From Bog-756 sp963713625 (lineage in GTDB: Bacteria; Actinomycetota; Acidimicrobiia; Acidimicrobiales; RAAP-2), in the NCBI GenBank assembly GCA_963713625.1, contig CAVQMN010000011.1, positions 434,001 to 498,000 of the forward strand: a stretch of DNA of 64,000 nucleotides. The letters are read 5' to 3'. The notes beneath the pieces are model-generated. The model was not told the DNA's origin. It did no database searches and worked only from the letters and a program-made list of their open reading frames with translations. How positions within the stretch are numbered: the stretch's first letter is position 1; each line of letters opens with the position of its first letter. This document shows positions 16,869-25,588 of the stretch, in pieces. Both the position numbers and the translations under genes were made by a program.

Positions 16869-17762
16869 TCAGTTCATCGCCGCGATGATGTTGTCGGCGA
16901 ACTGCTCACACATGGCCAGCCGCGCGGTGTGGATCGACTCGGGTGTGTCGTGCTCGGTGGCCTCGACGGCCATCCACGGCGCGCACAGCAGGTCAGTGAC
17001 GCCGGCATCCTCGAGTCGGCGGTACAGGTCGAGGTCGGGAAAGGCCCGGACGGCCAGGTAGATCGAGAAGGGCTCGTTGTGCCGCCCCGCCTGCTTGAGG
17101 GCGTCGGTGATCTTTCCCACCTGGACGAAGGCTTCATCGGGCAGCGCAGCGCCGGTGTTGATCCATCCGTCGCACAGGGTGGAGGCCCGTCGCAGCGCCG
17201 CCTCCGAGTCGCCTCCCCCGAGAATGGGTATCGGCCGGGTGGGCGAGGGGTTCATCTGGCACGCCGGCACGTCGTAGTGGGAGCCGTGGTATTCGACCCA
17301 GCCGCCCGACCACAGGGCCCGGAGGGCGGGGATCATGTCGTTCAACCGCTTGCCCCGGGTGTGGAAGTCCTGACCGGTCTGGATGAACTCTTCCTCGCAC
17401 CAGCCCACCCCCACACCCAACCTGACCCGGTCGTGGGACAGGACGGCGGCGGTGCCCACCGACTTGGCCACCGTGATCAGATCACGGACCGGCGCGATGT
17501 AGATGCCGGTGGTGAAGGTCACGTTGCTGGTCACCGTGGCCAGTGCGGAGATCAGGCACATCGGATCGGGCCACTCGGTCTCCTTCTCCCAGAAGGGGGC
17601 ACCATCGGGTGCCTGCGAATAGGTGTAGCGAGACTTGAGGTCCCGCGGGTTGAACAGGTGGTCGGAGAAGTAGATCCCCGAGTAGCCCATCTGGTCACAC
17701 GCCTTCGACAGGGAGATCATCTCGTCGACGGGAAGGAAGGTGACTGCCTGGTGGAAACGCAT
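16869..17762 (-). CDS. LLM-class F420-dependent oxidoreductase (second)
   Basis: 297 residues of the luciferase-like family: MRFHQAVTFLPVDEMISLSKACDQMGY at the N-terminus (split across the first strand and helix), GIYFSDHLFNPRD, TTGIYIAPVRDL, and RVRLGVGVGWCEEEF as the cofactor-phosphate region. It resembles the TIGR03619-type F420 group. Start ATG 17762 with GCGGAGG just upstream. It sits 46 bases downstream of the P450 gene, so P450 and both LLM genes may form one minus-strand transcript. Substrate unknown; a steroid intermediate is a guess from context. Confidence 0.85.
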   Translation of the reverse strand: MRFHQAVTFLPVDEMISLSKACDQMGYSGIYFSDHLFNPRDLKSRYTYSQAPDGAPFWEKETEWPDPMCLISALATVTSNVTFTTGIYIAPVRDLITVAKSVGTAAVLSHDRVRLGVGVGWCEEEFIQTGQDFHTRGKRLNDMIPALRALWSGGWVEYHGSHYDVPACQMNPSPTRPIPILGGGDSEAALRRASTLCDGWINTGAALPDEAFVQVGKITDALKQAGRHNEPFSIYLAVRAFPDLDLYRRLEDAGVTDLLCAPWMAVEATEHDTPESIHTARLAMCEQFADNIIAAMN

Positions 17763-17808
17763 GGGCCTCCGCTTTCTGGTGGTTCGCCGGCGTGCGCGGC
17801 GGGCTGGC

Positions 17809-19038
17809 TCAGCGACCGATCGGGGCCGACGGGGTGAATGCCACCGGAATGTGCTTCACGCCGTTGATGAAGTTGGAACGGAGCCGCTCCACTTTTCCGT
17901 CGAGACGGATGTCGGGCACCCGGTCGAGGAGGCGGTCGAACATGACCCGGATCTCCATGCGGGCCAGATTGGCCCCCAGGCAGAAGTGGGGACCCCCACC
18001 CCCGAAGGCCATGTGGTTGTTCGGCGTCCGCCCGATGTCGAAGGTGTTCGGATCGGCGAACACCGTCTCGTCCCGGTTGGCCGAGATGTGCCAGAAGACG
18101 ACCTTGTCCCCTTCGGACACCTTCTGCTCGCCGATGGTCACGTCGGCGGTGGCCTGCCGGCGGAAGTGCATGACCGGGGAGACGTAGCGCAGCATCTCCT
18201 CGACCGCCGTGGGCAGGAGCGAGCGGTCGGCCTTGAGCCGGTCCCACTGATCGGGGTGATCGAAGAAGGCCACCATCGCCCCCGAGATGAGGTTGCGGGT
18301 GGTCTCGTTGCCGGCCACCGCCAGCAGCAGGAAGAAGAGGTCGAGTTCGAGCTGGGAGAGCTGGTCGCCGTCGATGTCGGCCTGGGTGAGCACGCTGAAC
18401 AGGTCCTCGTGGGGATCGAGGCGCTTCTTGGCACACAGCTCGTCGGCGTAGGCGAAGAGCTCCATCGACGCCTGCGCCGGGCCGTCCACACTGACCTGGT
18501 ACTCGGGATCGTCCGAGCCGATCATCTTGTTCGACCAGTCGAACACCAGGTGGCGATCTTCCTGGGGCACCCCCATGAGATCGGCGATGACCTGCAGGGG
18601 CAGCTCGGCGGAGATCTGCTCCACGAAGTCGGCCGAACCCGTTTCACACACCGTGTCGATGATGGAGTCCGCCGATGCCACCACCTTGGCCTCGAGGTCC
18701 CGGATCATCCGGGGGGTGAACCCTTTGTTGACCAGGCGCCGGTACCGGGTGTGCATGGGCGGGTCCATGTTCAGCATCATCATCCGCTGCTGGGCCAGGC
18801 CTTCTTCGTCCATGTCGTGGAAGAGGGCCGCCGACCGGTACGAGGAGAAGTGCTCGTAGTCGCGATTGACGCCGACGCAGTCGTCGAAGCGGGTCACCGA
18901 CCAGAATCCCTCGGCGAATCCCTCCGGGTCCGGATGCCACTGGACCGGCGACTCGCGCCGGAGGTAGGCGAACCATTCGAAGGGGACCCCGTCCACGAAG
19001 TTGGCGGGGTTACACAGGTCGATGTCCGTGACTTCCAT
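17809..19038 (-). CDS. Cytochrome P450, CYP125/CYP142-like steroid C26-monooxygenase
   Basis: 409 residues. I-helix AVAGNETTRNLISG, ExxR in AVEEMLRYVSPV, and heme loop FGGGGPHFCLGANLAR with the thiolate ligand at about Cys353. AGNETTRN is typical of CYP124/125/142, which oxidise the terminal methyl of sterol side chains to the acid. The divergent gene is the fadE29 homologue, the same neighbour cyp125 has in mycobacteria, which favours CYP125, but I cannot separate it from CYP142 by eye. Start ATG 19038 with GGGGGA six bases upstream. It lies under a KstR-like box at 19116-19129. Confidence 0.9.
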   Translation of the reverse strand: MEVTDIDLCNPANFVDGVPFEWFAYLRRESPVQWHPDPEGFAEGFWSVTRFDDCVGVNRDYEHFSSYRSAALFHDMDEEGLAQQRMMMLNMDPPMHTRYRRLVNKGFTPRMIRDLEAKVVASADSIIDTVCETGSADFVEQISAELPLQVIADLMGVPQEDRHLVFDWSNKMIGSDDPEYQVSVDGPAQASMELFAYADELCAKKRLDPHEDLFSVLTQADIDGDQLSQLELDLFFLLLAVAGNETTRNLISGAMVAFFDHPDQWDRLKADRSLLPTAVEEMLRYVSPVMHFRRQATADVTIGEQKVSEGDKVVFWHISANRDETVFADPNTFDIGRTPNNHMAFGGGGPHFCLGANLARMEIRVMFDRLLDRVPDIRLDGKVERLRSNFINGVKHIPVAFTPSAPIGR

Positions 19039-19115
19039 GGCGATTCCCCCGTAAGTCCGTAGCGGTGGCCGCCCGCCCTGGGCGGCACGGCGACCTTCGG
19101 TGCCGATGACGTTTC

Positions 19116-19129
19116 TAGAACGTGTATCA
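19116..19129. promoter_or_regulatory. KstR-like operator in the P450/chsE2 divergent promoter
   Basis: TAGAACGTGTATCA fits the mycobacterial KstR pattern TnnAACnnGTTnnA with one mismatch (A for T at position 11). It lies in the 337-base intergenic region between the divergent P450 and chsE2 genes, just upstream of a possible -10 TATCAT at 19132-19137 on the plus strand. The rest of the region shows no gene. Two better matches occur at 28695 and 32339. Confidence 0.6.
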
Positions 19130-19375
19130 GTTATCATAGGGCAGCGGCACCGGCCCCACGACATCCGCGGGTCTGTCGGTGCTGTGAATTGCTGTCAAAG
19201 AAGTGGAGCGGTACAGGGGGTCAGGGGGTCGCACGGGCAGGTTGTCCGAGGCCACAGATGGTCTTCCCCTGCCCGAATCGCTGTCACCGGCGCGGTAGCC
19301 CGGACAGCCGGAGGGGCACCGCAGCCATGGAAGACCGACGGACACCGAAGTCCTTGAGTGGAGGGATCACACGTC

Positions 19376-20536
19376 ATGCACCTCGAAGAGACTTCTGAGC
19401 AGTTGGCCCTCCGGGCGGAGCTCCGGGCGTACTTCGCCGAGCTGCTCACCGACGACGTCCGTGAGGCTCTCGACGCCCAGACCGAGGGCGGCGAGGTCTT
19501 CCGGTCGCTGGTGCGGCGCATGGGCAAGGACGGCTGGCTGGGCATCGGTTGGCCCAAGGAGTTCGGCGGCCAGGGGCGCCCGACATCGGACCAGTTCATC
19601 TTCTTCACCGAGGTGCAACGGGCCCGGGCCCCGTTCCCGTTCGTGACCCTCAATACGGTGGGCCCGATGATCATGCGGTTCGGGACCGACGAGCAGAAGA
19701 GCTTCTTCCTGTCGGGGATCCTGGCCGGCGAGATCAACTTCGCCATCGGCTACACCGAGCCCGGGGCCGGCACCGACCTGGCCTCGCTGCGGACCCGCGC
19801 CGTGCTGGATGGCGATGAGTGGACCATCAACGGCAACAAGATCTTCACCAGCGGTGCCGACCAGGCGGATTACATCTGGCTGGCCACCCGCACCGACCCC
19901 GATGTGCCCAAGCACAAGGGGATCTCGATTTTTCTGGTGCCCACGTCCTCGCCGGGCTTCTCCTGCACACCGCTGGTCACGGTGGGCGGGGTGGCCACCA
20001 CCGCCTCCTACTACGACAATGTCCGCGTGCCGACCACGGCGCTCGTCGGGGAACTGAACGAGGGGTGGCGACTGATCACCGGCCAGCTCAACCACGAGCG
20101 GGTGGGCCTGGCTGCGGTCAGCGCCCTGTCCCAGCGGCTGTGGGCCGAAACCGCCGACTGGGTGGTCGACCACGACCTGGCCGACGTCGGATGGATACAG
20201 GCCGATCTGGCCCGGACCTACGCCCTCCTCGAGGCCCAGAAGCTGCTCAACTGGCGTATGACGGCCAAGGTGGCCGATGACACCCTCGGCCCGGCCGACT
20301 CCTCGGCGGTCAAGGTGTTCGGCACCGAGGCCGCCGTCGAGATCTACCGCCGTCTGCTCGGTGTGGTCGGGGCCGGCGGTTACCTCAGCCCCGGATCCCC
20401 GGGGGCGGTGCTCCACGGTGAGCTCGAGCGGGCCGGACGCCAGGCCCAGATCAACACCTTCGGCGGCGGGGTCAACGAGGTGCAGCGTGAGATCCTGGCC
20501 ATGGCCGGCCTGGGCATGAAGCGGTCGTCACGGTGA
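19376..20536 (+). CDS. chsE2: Acyl-CoA dehydrogenase, FadE29/ChsE2-like
   Basis: 386 residues, the size of FadE29. It dehydrogenates the three-carbon steroid side-chain CoA ester as a heteromer with the FadE28-like partner three genes on (known for the mycobacterial pair). Motifs: IGYTEPGAGTDLASL (flavin/substrate loop), FGGGVNEVQREI near the C-terminus, and Glu241 in LNHERVGLA, the position of the catalytic base in this subunit as I recall it. Start ATG 19376 with GGAGGG upstream. GTGA overlap with chsH2, first of five tightly linked genes. Confidence 0.92.
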   Translation: MHLEETSEQLALRAELRAYFAELLTDDVREALDAQTEGGEVFRSLVRRMGKDGWLGIGWPKEFGGQGRPTSDQFIFFTEVQRARAPFPFVTLNTVGPMIMRFGTDEQKSFFLSGILAGEINFAIGYTEPGAGTDLASLRTRAVLDGDEWTINGNKIFTSGADQADYIWLATRTDPDVPKHKGISIFLVPTSSPGFSCTPLVTVGGVATTASYYDNVRVPTTALVGELNEGWRLITGQLNHERVGLAAVSALSQRLWAETADWVVDHDLADVGWIQADLARTYALLEAQKLLNWRMTAKVADDTLGPADSSAVKVFGTEAAVEIYRRLLGVVGAGGYLSPGSPGAVLHGELERAGRQAQINTFGGGVNEVQREILAMAGLGMKRSSR

Positions 20537-21588
20537 GCTCGGCGACAGCGACGCCGGGACCGTCCGGCACCGTGGCGGGCACATCGCTCGACGAGAAGCT
20601 GCAGGCGTTCGTGGGCCTGCCCACCGGGGTCAACACCAAAGGGCAGGACCCGGTCAACCAGCCGATGATCCGGCACTGGGTCGAGGCCATGGGCGACCAC
20701 AACCCCGTGTACGTCGACGAGGAGGCGGCCCGCGATGCCGGGTTTCCGGGGATCATCGCTCCTCCGACCATGCTCCAGGCCTGGATCATGCGTGGACTTC
20801 GGGCTTCGTTGGCGTCCGACGAGGCCAGGTCCAAAGGGGAGATGAGCGCCGACTCACCCAACGACCAGCTGATGGGTCTGCTCGACGAGGCCGGCTTCAC
20901 CTCGGTGGTGGCCACCAACTGTGACCAGCACTATGTGCGGCCGCTGGTGCCCGGGGACCATGTCGAAGCCAGTTCGGTCATCGATGCCGTGTCCGGGGAG
21001 AAGTCGACCGGGCTCGGGATCGGCCACTTCATCACCACCCGTTTGGAGTTCACCGACCAGCACGGTGAGCCGGTGGCCACCATGCGGTTCCGGATCCTCA
21101 AGTTCAAGCCTCGACCGAAAGCCACGGCGGAGACGTCCTCATCCGAGCCGGCGGCCCGCCCGAAACGTCCCCGTCCCGCGCTCACCCAGGACAACAGCTT
21201 CTTCTTCGAAGGGGCCAAGCACCACAAGCTGCTCATTCAGCACTGCACCACCTGCGGGACGCTCCGGCACCCGCCTCGCCCGTCGTGCGCCAACTGCCGG
21301 TCCTTCGACTGGGACACGGTCACCGCGTCGGGCCGGGGCACCATCTACAGCTTCGTCGTCAACCACTACCCCCAGGTACCGGCGTTCGACTACCCGCTGG
21401 TCGTGGCCCTGGTCGAGCTCGAAGAGGGGACCAGACTGGTGGCCAACGTGAGCGGGATCACCCCCGAGGAGGTGGCCATCGGCATGCCGGTGGTGGCCGA
21501 GTTCGAAGAATTCGACGAAGACCTGACACTGCCGGTGTTCCGTCCGATAGCCGATGGACCGACGACCAGAGAGACGGAGAAGAGCTGA
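20533..21588 (+). CDS. chsH2: ChsH2-like protein: MaoC hydratase domain fused to DUF35 OB-fold
   Basis: 351 residues. The N-terminal MaoC-like hot-dog half contains IRHWVEAMGDHNPVYVDEEA (about 46-65). After a basic Pro/Ser linker (about 195-220), a DUF35 half begins with a zinc ribbon CTTC... CANC and an OB-fold. In mycobacteria ChsH2 pairs with ChsH1 to hydrate the C22 enoyl-CoA, and its DUF35 half binds the aldolase Ltp2; both partners are encoded downstream. Start GTG 20533 by GTGA overlap. It touches the next gene as TGATG. Confidence 0.92.
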   Translation: MSSATATPGPSGTVAGTSLDEKLQAFVGLPTGVNTKGQDPVNQPMIRHWVEAMGDHNPVYVDEEAARDAGFPGIIAPPTMLQAWIMRGLRASLASDEARSKGEMSADSPNDQLMGLLDEAGFTSVVATNCDQHYVRPLVPGDHVEASSVIDAVSGEKSTGLGIGHFITTRLEFTDQHGEPVATMRFRILKFKPRPKATAETSSSEPAARPKRPRPALTQDNSFFFEGAKHHKLLIQHCTTCGTLRHPPRPSCANCRSFDWDTVTASGRGTIYSFVVNHYPQVPAFDYPLVVALVELEEGTRLVANVSGITPEEVAIGMPVVAEFEEFDEDLTLPVFRPIADGPTTRETEKS

Positions 21589-22748
21589 TGGACTTCACGT
21601 TCGACGAAGAGGAGCGGGCGGTCGAGGAGGCCGCCGAGGGTCTGTTCGCCGGTCTGAGCACCCCCGAGCGGGTCCAGGAGGTGGAGGCGGGCGAGGACCG
21701 CTTCGACCGCGAGTTGTGGACGGCGCTGGCCAAGGCCGATCTGCTCGGGCTCACGGTGCCCGAGGCCTACGGCGGCGGCGGGTTCGGCATGGTGGCCCTG
21801 GCTCTGGTCCTCGAGGCCCAGGGCCGTTGGGTGGCGCCGGTCCCGGTGTGGGCCACCGTCGCCCTCGGATCCATGCCGATCGCCGAATTCGGGAGCGAGG
21901 CACTGCGTAGCGCGGTCCTCCCCGGGGTGGTGGCGGGTGACACGGTACTGACCGCGGCGCTCACCGACGTGGCCGGCGACATCGCCCTCGGAGGCCCGGG
22001 CACCCCGTCGGTGGAGGCGACAGCCGGTCCCGACGGGCTGGTCCTGACCGGGACGGCCTTCGCCGTGCCCTCCGCCCATGTGGCCGACCGGGTGCTCGTG
22101 CCGGTGAGCCTCGACGGGGGCGTGGTCGTCGCCGTCGTGGACCCGTCCGCCGAAGGGGTGAGGCTCGAGCGGGCATTCACCACCAACCGGGAGATCCACC
22201 CCCATCTCCACCTCGACGGGGTGAAGGTCAGCGCCGACAACCTCCTGGCCGGCGGGGATCCCGGACGAGGTCGTGAGGTACTGACCTGGATGCTCAACCG
22301 GGGCTGGACCGGTCTGTGCGCCCTGCAGGTGGGGGTGACCGAGGCCGCGGTGGCCCAGACGGCCGCCTACCTCAACACCCGGGAGCAGTTCGGCCGTCCG
22401 CTCTCGACATTCCAGGGGACCATGCTCCGGGCCGCTGACGCCGCCATCGACACCGAATCGATCCGGGTCACCATGTGGCAGGCGGCCTGGCGTCTCGACC
22501 ACGGGCTGGACGCGGAGCTGGCCATCAGCGTGGCCTCATGGTTCGCGGCCGAGGCGGGTCAACGGGCCGTGTTCGCCACCCAGCACCTCCATGGGGGCAT
22601 GGGTGCTGACATCTCCTATCCGATCCATCGCTACTTCCTGTGGGGCAAGCAGATCGAACTGCAGCTCGGACCTCCGAGCGGGCAGCTGGCCCGGCTGGGG
22701 AAGCAGCTGATGGGGGAGCTGCGATCGGGAAGGCCGGTGGCGGTATGA
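21588..22748 (+). CDS. chsE1: Acyl-CoA dehydrogenase, FadE28/ChsE1-like (non-catalytic-base subunit)
   Basis: 386 residues; the acyl-CoA dehydrogenase fold runs from MDFTFDEEERAVEEAAEGLF to the HLHGGMGADISYPIHRYFLWGK flavin-binding region (shortened here). At the position of the catalytic glutamate the sequence reads LNRGWTGLC, without Glu, matching the idea that this chain completes the heterotetramer's active site while the ChsE2 chain supplies the base. Longer than mycobacterial FadE28 by about 45 residues. The start ATG 21588 overlaps the previous stop by one base, and the stop overlaps chsH1 as ATGA. Confidence 0.9.
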   Translation: MDFTFDEEERAVEEAAEGLFAGLSTPERVQEVEAGEDRFDRELWTALAKADLLGLTVPEAYGGGGFGMVALALVLEAQGRWVAPVPVWATVALGSMPIAEFGSEALRSAVLPGVVAGDTVLTAALTDVAGDIALGGPGTPSVEATAGPDGLVLTGTAFAVPSAHVADRVLVPVSLDGGVVVAVVDPSAEGVRLERAFTTNREIHPHLHLDGVKVSADNLLAGGDPGRGREVLTWMLNRGWTGLCALQVGVTEAAVAQTAAYLNTREQFGRPLSTFQGTMLRAADAAIDTESIRVTMWQAAWRLDHGLDAELAISVASWFAAEAGQRAVFATQHLHGGMGADISYPIHRYFLWGKQIELQLGPPSGQLARLGKQLMGELRSGRPVAV

Positions 22749-23236
22749 GCGCGAAGACCGGAGTCGCCGGCGCGGCGTACACCACGACCCTCCGATTCGA
22801 GGATGTCTCGGTGGGCGATGTCCTGCCCGAGCTGGCTATTCCTCTCACCCGCACCCTGATCGTCTCCACCGCCATCGCGTCCCGCGACTACCAGGACGTC
22901 CACCACGACTCGGTGCTGGCCACCGAACGCGGCTCCAACGACATCTTCATGAACATCCTGTCCACCAACGGGATCGTCGGGCGGTATGTGACCGACTGGG
23001 CGGGACCGGGTGCGGTGCTCACCGATGTCAATATCCGGCTGGGTGCCCCCAACTATCCCGACGACACCATGACGCTGACCGGATCGGTGACAGCCAGGGA
23101 CGAGTTTGTGGATGTCGACGGCAAGGGCGGCGTCGAGATCACCCTGCGCGGCGCCAACAGTCTCGGGGACCATGTCTCGGGGACGGTCCGCCTGCTCCTC
23201 CCGTCCGCTTCCTCCGGGCCGGGGTCGGCCCGATGA
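22745..23236 (+). CDS. chsH1: ChsH1-like MaoC enoyl-CoA hydratase subunit
   Basis: 163 residues, single hot-dog fold. Asp48 and His53 in ASRDYQDVHHDS form the hydratase-2 pair; with ChsH2 it should hydrate the steroid 22-enoyl-CoA. FMNILSTNGIVGRYVTDW follows as the long helix. It is some 30 residues longer than the mycobacterial protein because of N- and C-terminal extensions. ATGA overlap with chsE1 upstream and with ltp2 downstream. Confidence 0.9.
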   Translation: MSAKTGVAGAAYTTTLRFEDVSVGDVLPELAIPLTRTLIVSTAIASRDYQDVHHDSVLATERGSNDIFMNILSTNGIVGRYVTDWAGPGAVLTDVNIRLGAPNYPDDTMTLTGSVTARDEFVDVDGKGGVEITLRGANSLGDHVSGTVRLLLPSASSGPGSAR

Positions 23237-24420
23237 GCGGCGACCGGCACTCCTTCACCGGTACTACGGCCATCGTGGGTATCGGGGCCACCGAGTTCTC
23301 CAAGGAGTCAGGGCGCAGTGAGCTCCGGTTGGCCGTCGAGGCTGTCGACCTCGCCCTCCGCGATGCCGGCATCGAGCCGGCCGACGTCGACGGACTGGTG
23401 ACCTTCAGCTCCGACACCAACCCGGAGATCGAAATCGCCCGAAGCCTGGGCATGGGGGAGCTGTCGTTCTTCAGCCGGATCCACTACGGCGGCGGCGCCG
23501 GTTGCGGCACCATCCAACAGGCGGCCATGGCCGTGGCCTCAGGTGTTGCCGATGTCGTGGTCTGCTACCGGGCGTTCAACGAGCGCTCGGGGAACCGGTT
23601 CGGCGCCGGGGTGCAGGACCGCCCCCCTGTTCCCAACGCCGAGACGGCCAACTTCGCCTGGTATGCCCCGGTCGGCCTGTTGACGCCGGCCCAGTGGGTG
23701 GCCATGGCCGCCCAGCGCTACCTGCACGTGACCGGCGCCACCTCGGAGGATCTCGGACGGGTGGCGGTGGCCGACCGCCGGCATGCCGCCACCAACCCGA
23801 AGGCCTGGTTCTTCGAGAAGCCGATCACCCTCGAGGAGCATCAGGCGTCGCGATGGATCGTGGAGCCGCTCCACCTGCTCGACTGCTGCCAGGAGACCGA
23901 CGGAGGACAGGCGCTGGTGGTCACCTCGCTCGAACGGGCGAGAGACCTGCCGGGCACCCCGGTGGTCATCGAGGCTGCAGCCCAGGGCGCGGGACCGGGC
24001 CAGGAGATGATGACCTCCTACTACTACGACGACCTGTGCGGATTGGGCGAGATGGCCGCAGTGGCCCGCCAGCTGTGGCAGACGTCAGGCCTGGCGCCGG
24101 ACGACATCCAGACCGCGGTGCTCTACGACCACTTCACCCCCTACGTCCTCTACCAGCTCGAAGAGCTCGGCTTCTGCGCCAAGGGCGAGGCCAAGGACTT
24201 CGTGCGGGACGGGAACATCGAGATCGGCGGGGGACTCCCGGTGAACACCCACGGCGGTCAGCTGGGCGAGGCCTACCTCCATGGGATGAACGGCATCGCC
24301 GAGGGCGTTCGCCAAGTTCGGGGGACCTCGTACAACCAGGTCCCCGAGGTGGAACACGTCCTGGTCACCGCGGGCACCGGGGTGCCCACCAGCGGGCTGA
24401 TCCTCGGGGTCGACGGCTGA
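23233..24420 (+). CDS. ltp2: Ltp2-like thiolase-fold retro-aldolase
   Basis: 395 residues of the SCP-x/thiolase-like group. It cleaves the hydroxylated three-carbon side chain to release propionyl-CoA and the C17-keto steroid (known for Ltp2). The thiolase nucleophile cysteine loop is replaced by YGGGAGCGTIQQAA, and the region SYYYDDLCGLGEM and DHFTPYVLYQLEELG carries several tyrosines in the area where the family's catalytic Tyr residues lie. C-terminal GGLPVNTHGGQLGEAYLHG is the conserved histidine loop. Start ATG 23233 overlaps chsH1. Last gene of the operon; an inverted repeat follows. Confidence 0.93.
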   Translation: MSGDRHSFTGTTAIVGIGATEFSKESGRSELRLAVEAVDLALRDAGIEPADVDGLVTFSSDTNPEIEIARSLGMGELSFFSRIHYGGGAGCGTIQQAAMAVASGVADVVVCYRAFNERSGNRFGAGVQDRPPVPNAETANFAWYAPVGLLTPAQWVAMAAQRYLHVTGATSEDLGRVAVADRRHAATNPKAWFFEKPITLEEHQASRWIVEPLHLLDCCQETDGGQALVVTSLERARDLPGTPVVIEAAAQGAGPGQEMMTSYYYDDLCGLGEMAAVARQLWQTSGLAPDDIQTAVLYDHFTPYVLYQLEELGFCAKGEAKDFVRDGNIEIGGGLPVNTHGGQLGEAYLHGMNGIAEGVRQVRGTSYNQVPEVEHVLVTAGTGVPTSGLILGVDG

Positions 24421-24447
24421 CGGTTCGTCACTGCCGGCTCACGGCTC

Positions 24448-24476
24448 GGCTGACAACGGCCGGGCCGGCGTCAGCC
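24448..24476. terminator. Possible terminator between convergent ltp2 and anti-sigma genes
   Basis: GGCTGAC at 24448-24454 pairs with GTCAGCC at 24470-24476 around a GC-rich loop that can itself fold (GCCGGGCCGGC). There is no U-run. It overlaps the last codons of the minus-strand gene. Placement between convergent genes suggests a two-way terminator. Confidence 0.35.
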
Positions 24477-24743
24477 TGGGCTGCCGTCGTCCTCGTCCCG
24501 CCACTGGCGGAAGAGTTCGGTGAACTCCCTTCGGACCTCGGGTGAGAGGTCGTCCGGGTGGAGGGCGCCCGTGGCCCGTATCGTGGCCCGCATCTGCTCG
24601 AGGTAGTTCGTACAGTTCGGACACTTGCGCAGGTGGGATTCGAACCGCCGCCGATCCGGACGTGACAGGTTTCCCTCCAGGTAGTCACTGACCAGCTCCA
24701 CGACCTGTCGGCACACCAGCTCGTCTCTCCGTCGCAACAACAT
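24471..24743 (-). CDS. Zinc-finger (zf-HC2/ZAS) anti-sigma factor
   Basis: 90 residues. FESHLRKCPNC gives the ZAS motif His37-x3-Cys41-x2-Cys44, and Cys11 near the N-terminus is the fourth candidate ligand. There is no membrane helix, so it is cytoplasmic and could be redox-responsive through zinc release, as in RsrA-type factors. It starts two bases after the sigma-factor stop, the usual arrangement for sigma/anti-sigma pairs. Confidence 0.87.
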   Translation of the reverse strand: MLLRRRDELVCRQVVELVSDYLEGNLSRPDRRRFESHLRKCPNCTNYLEQMRATIRATGALHPDDLSPEVRREFTELFRQWRDEDDGSPG

Positions 24744-24745
24744 GG

Positions 24746-25339
24746 TCAGCGCCCCCTCGATGCGAGCTCGTCTTCGAGCATGGACCGGAGCCGGCTGCGG
24801 CCGCGGTGGAGGAGCACGCGTTGGTTGCCTTCGCTGATGCCGAGGACGTCACAGACGTCGACGCTGCCCAGACCTTCGACATCCCGCAGGATGACGATCT
24901 CACGCTGCCTCGGGGGAAGATCGGAGAGGGCATCGCCCAGGCACTTCGTCCAGGTGGCCGCCACCAGCCGGTCATCGGTGTCCGCCCAGGACTCGAGCGG
25001 CTGCGCCCAGGCGCCGGCGGCATTGAAGCGCGACGGATCCACGGCCGGCTGACTGTCGGTCAGTGGCAGATCGCGGTGCTCCCGGGTACCGGCCGTGCGG
25101 GCCCGGTTGATGAGAATGCGGAAGAGCCAGGTCTTGAAGGTCGATCGGCCCTCGAACCGGTCGACGCCGCGGACCACGCCCATCCAGGTGTCCTGGACGG
25201 CCTCTTCGGCCACGGCTTCACTGGGCACGTAGGAGCGCGCCAGCCGGAGAAGGGATCCGTTGTACCGGCCCACCAATGTCACGAAAGCCTCTTCGTCCCC
25301 GGCTTGGAGGCGGGCGAGAAGCTCCCCGTCGGTCTCCAT
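24746..25339 (-). CDS. ECF RNA polymerase sigma factor
   Basis: 197 residues. Sigma-2 region (EEAFVTLVGRYNGSLLRLARSY, EEAVQDTWMGVVRGVDRF, FKTWLFRILINRA) and sigma-4 region (ALSDLPPRQREIVILRDVEGLGSVDVCDVL with a helix-turn-helix following) are both present. Start ATG 25339 gives METDGELLARLQ; an in-frame upstream extension is unlikely. With the ZAS anti-sigma gene it forms a two-gene unit. A 15-base palindrome CGGTGA-TAG-TCACCG at 25445-25459 lies upstream and may be an operator. Regulon unknown. Confidence 0.92.
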   Translation of the reverse strand: METDGELLARLQAGDEEAFVTLVGRYNGSLLRLARSYVPSEAVAEEAVQDTWMGVVRGVDRFEGRSTFKTWLFRILINRARTAGTREHRDLPLTDSQPAVDPSRFNAAGAWAQPLESWADTDDRLVAATWTKCLGDALSDLPPRQREIVILRDVEGLGSVDVCDVLGISEGNQRVLLHRGRSRLRSMLEDELASRGR

Positions 25340-25588
25340 GACCGGAAGCGTACGCCCGCGGCGCGACGGCCGTGGCGCGCCCGATGGAGGATCTCTACGC
25401 CACATCGAGGGGAGCGTGAAGTCGATTGAGAGAAGAAGGGCACACGGTGATAGTCACCGGCGTGGCGTTCGGCGTTACACGGATTCCCACCTTCGCCACC
25501 ATCCGAGGCCCCTGGCCGCCGGGCCGTACGGAAGTCCGGGCCCGTGGACTGAACGGTGTCATCCACCCACGCAAGGAGCGACTCACCT

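Noticed and set aside
16048..17837. Long plus-strand open frame across the two LLM genes
   Set aside because: Antisense shadow of genes with strong family motifs; its composition (many Gly, Arg, Asp, Val, His) is typical of the complementary frame in high-GC DNA.
23590..23605. GAACCGGTTCGG as a further KstR-type box
   Set aside because: It lies within the ltp2 coding sequence in conserved codons and lacks the flanking T and A at the right spacing.
24634..24650. GATTCGAACC resembling a reversed tRNA T-loop
   Set aside because: It is within conserved codons of the anti-sigma factor (ESHLRKC region), and no acceptor or anticodon stem can be formed around it.
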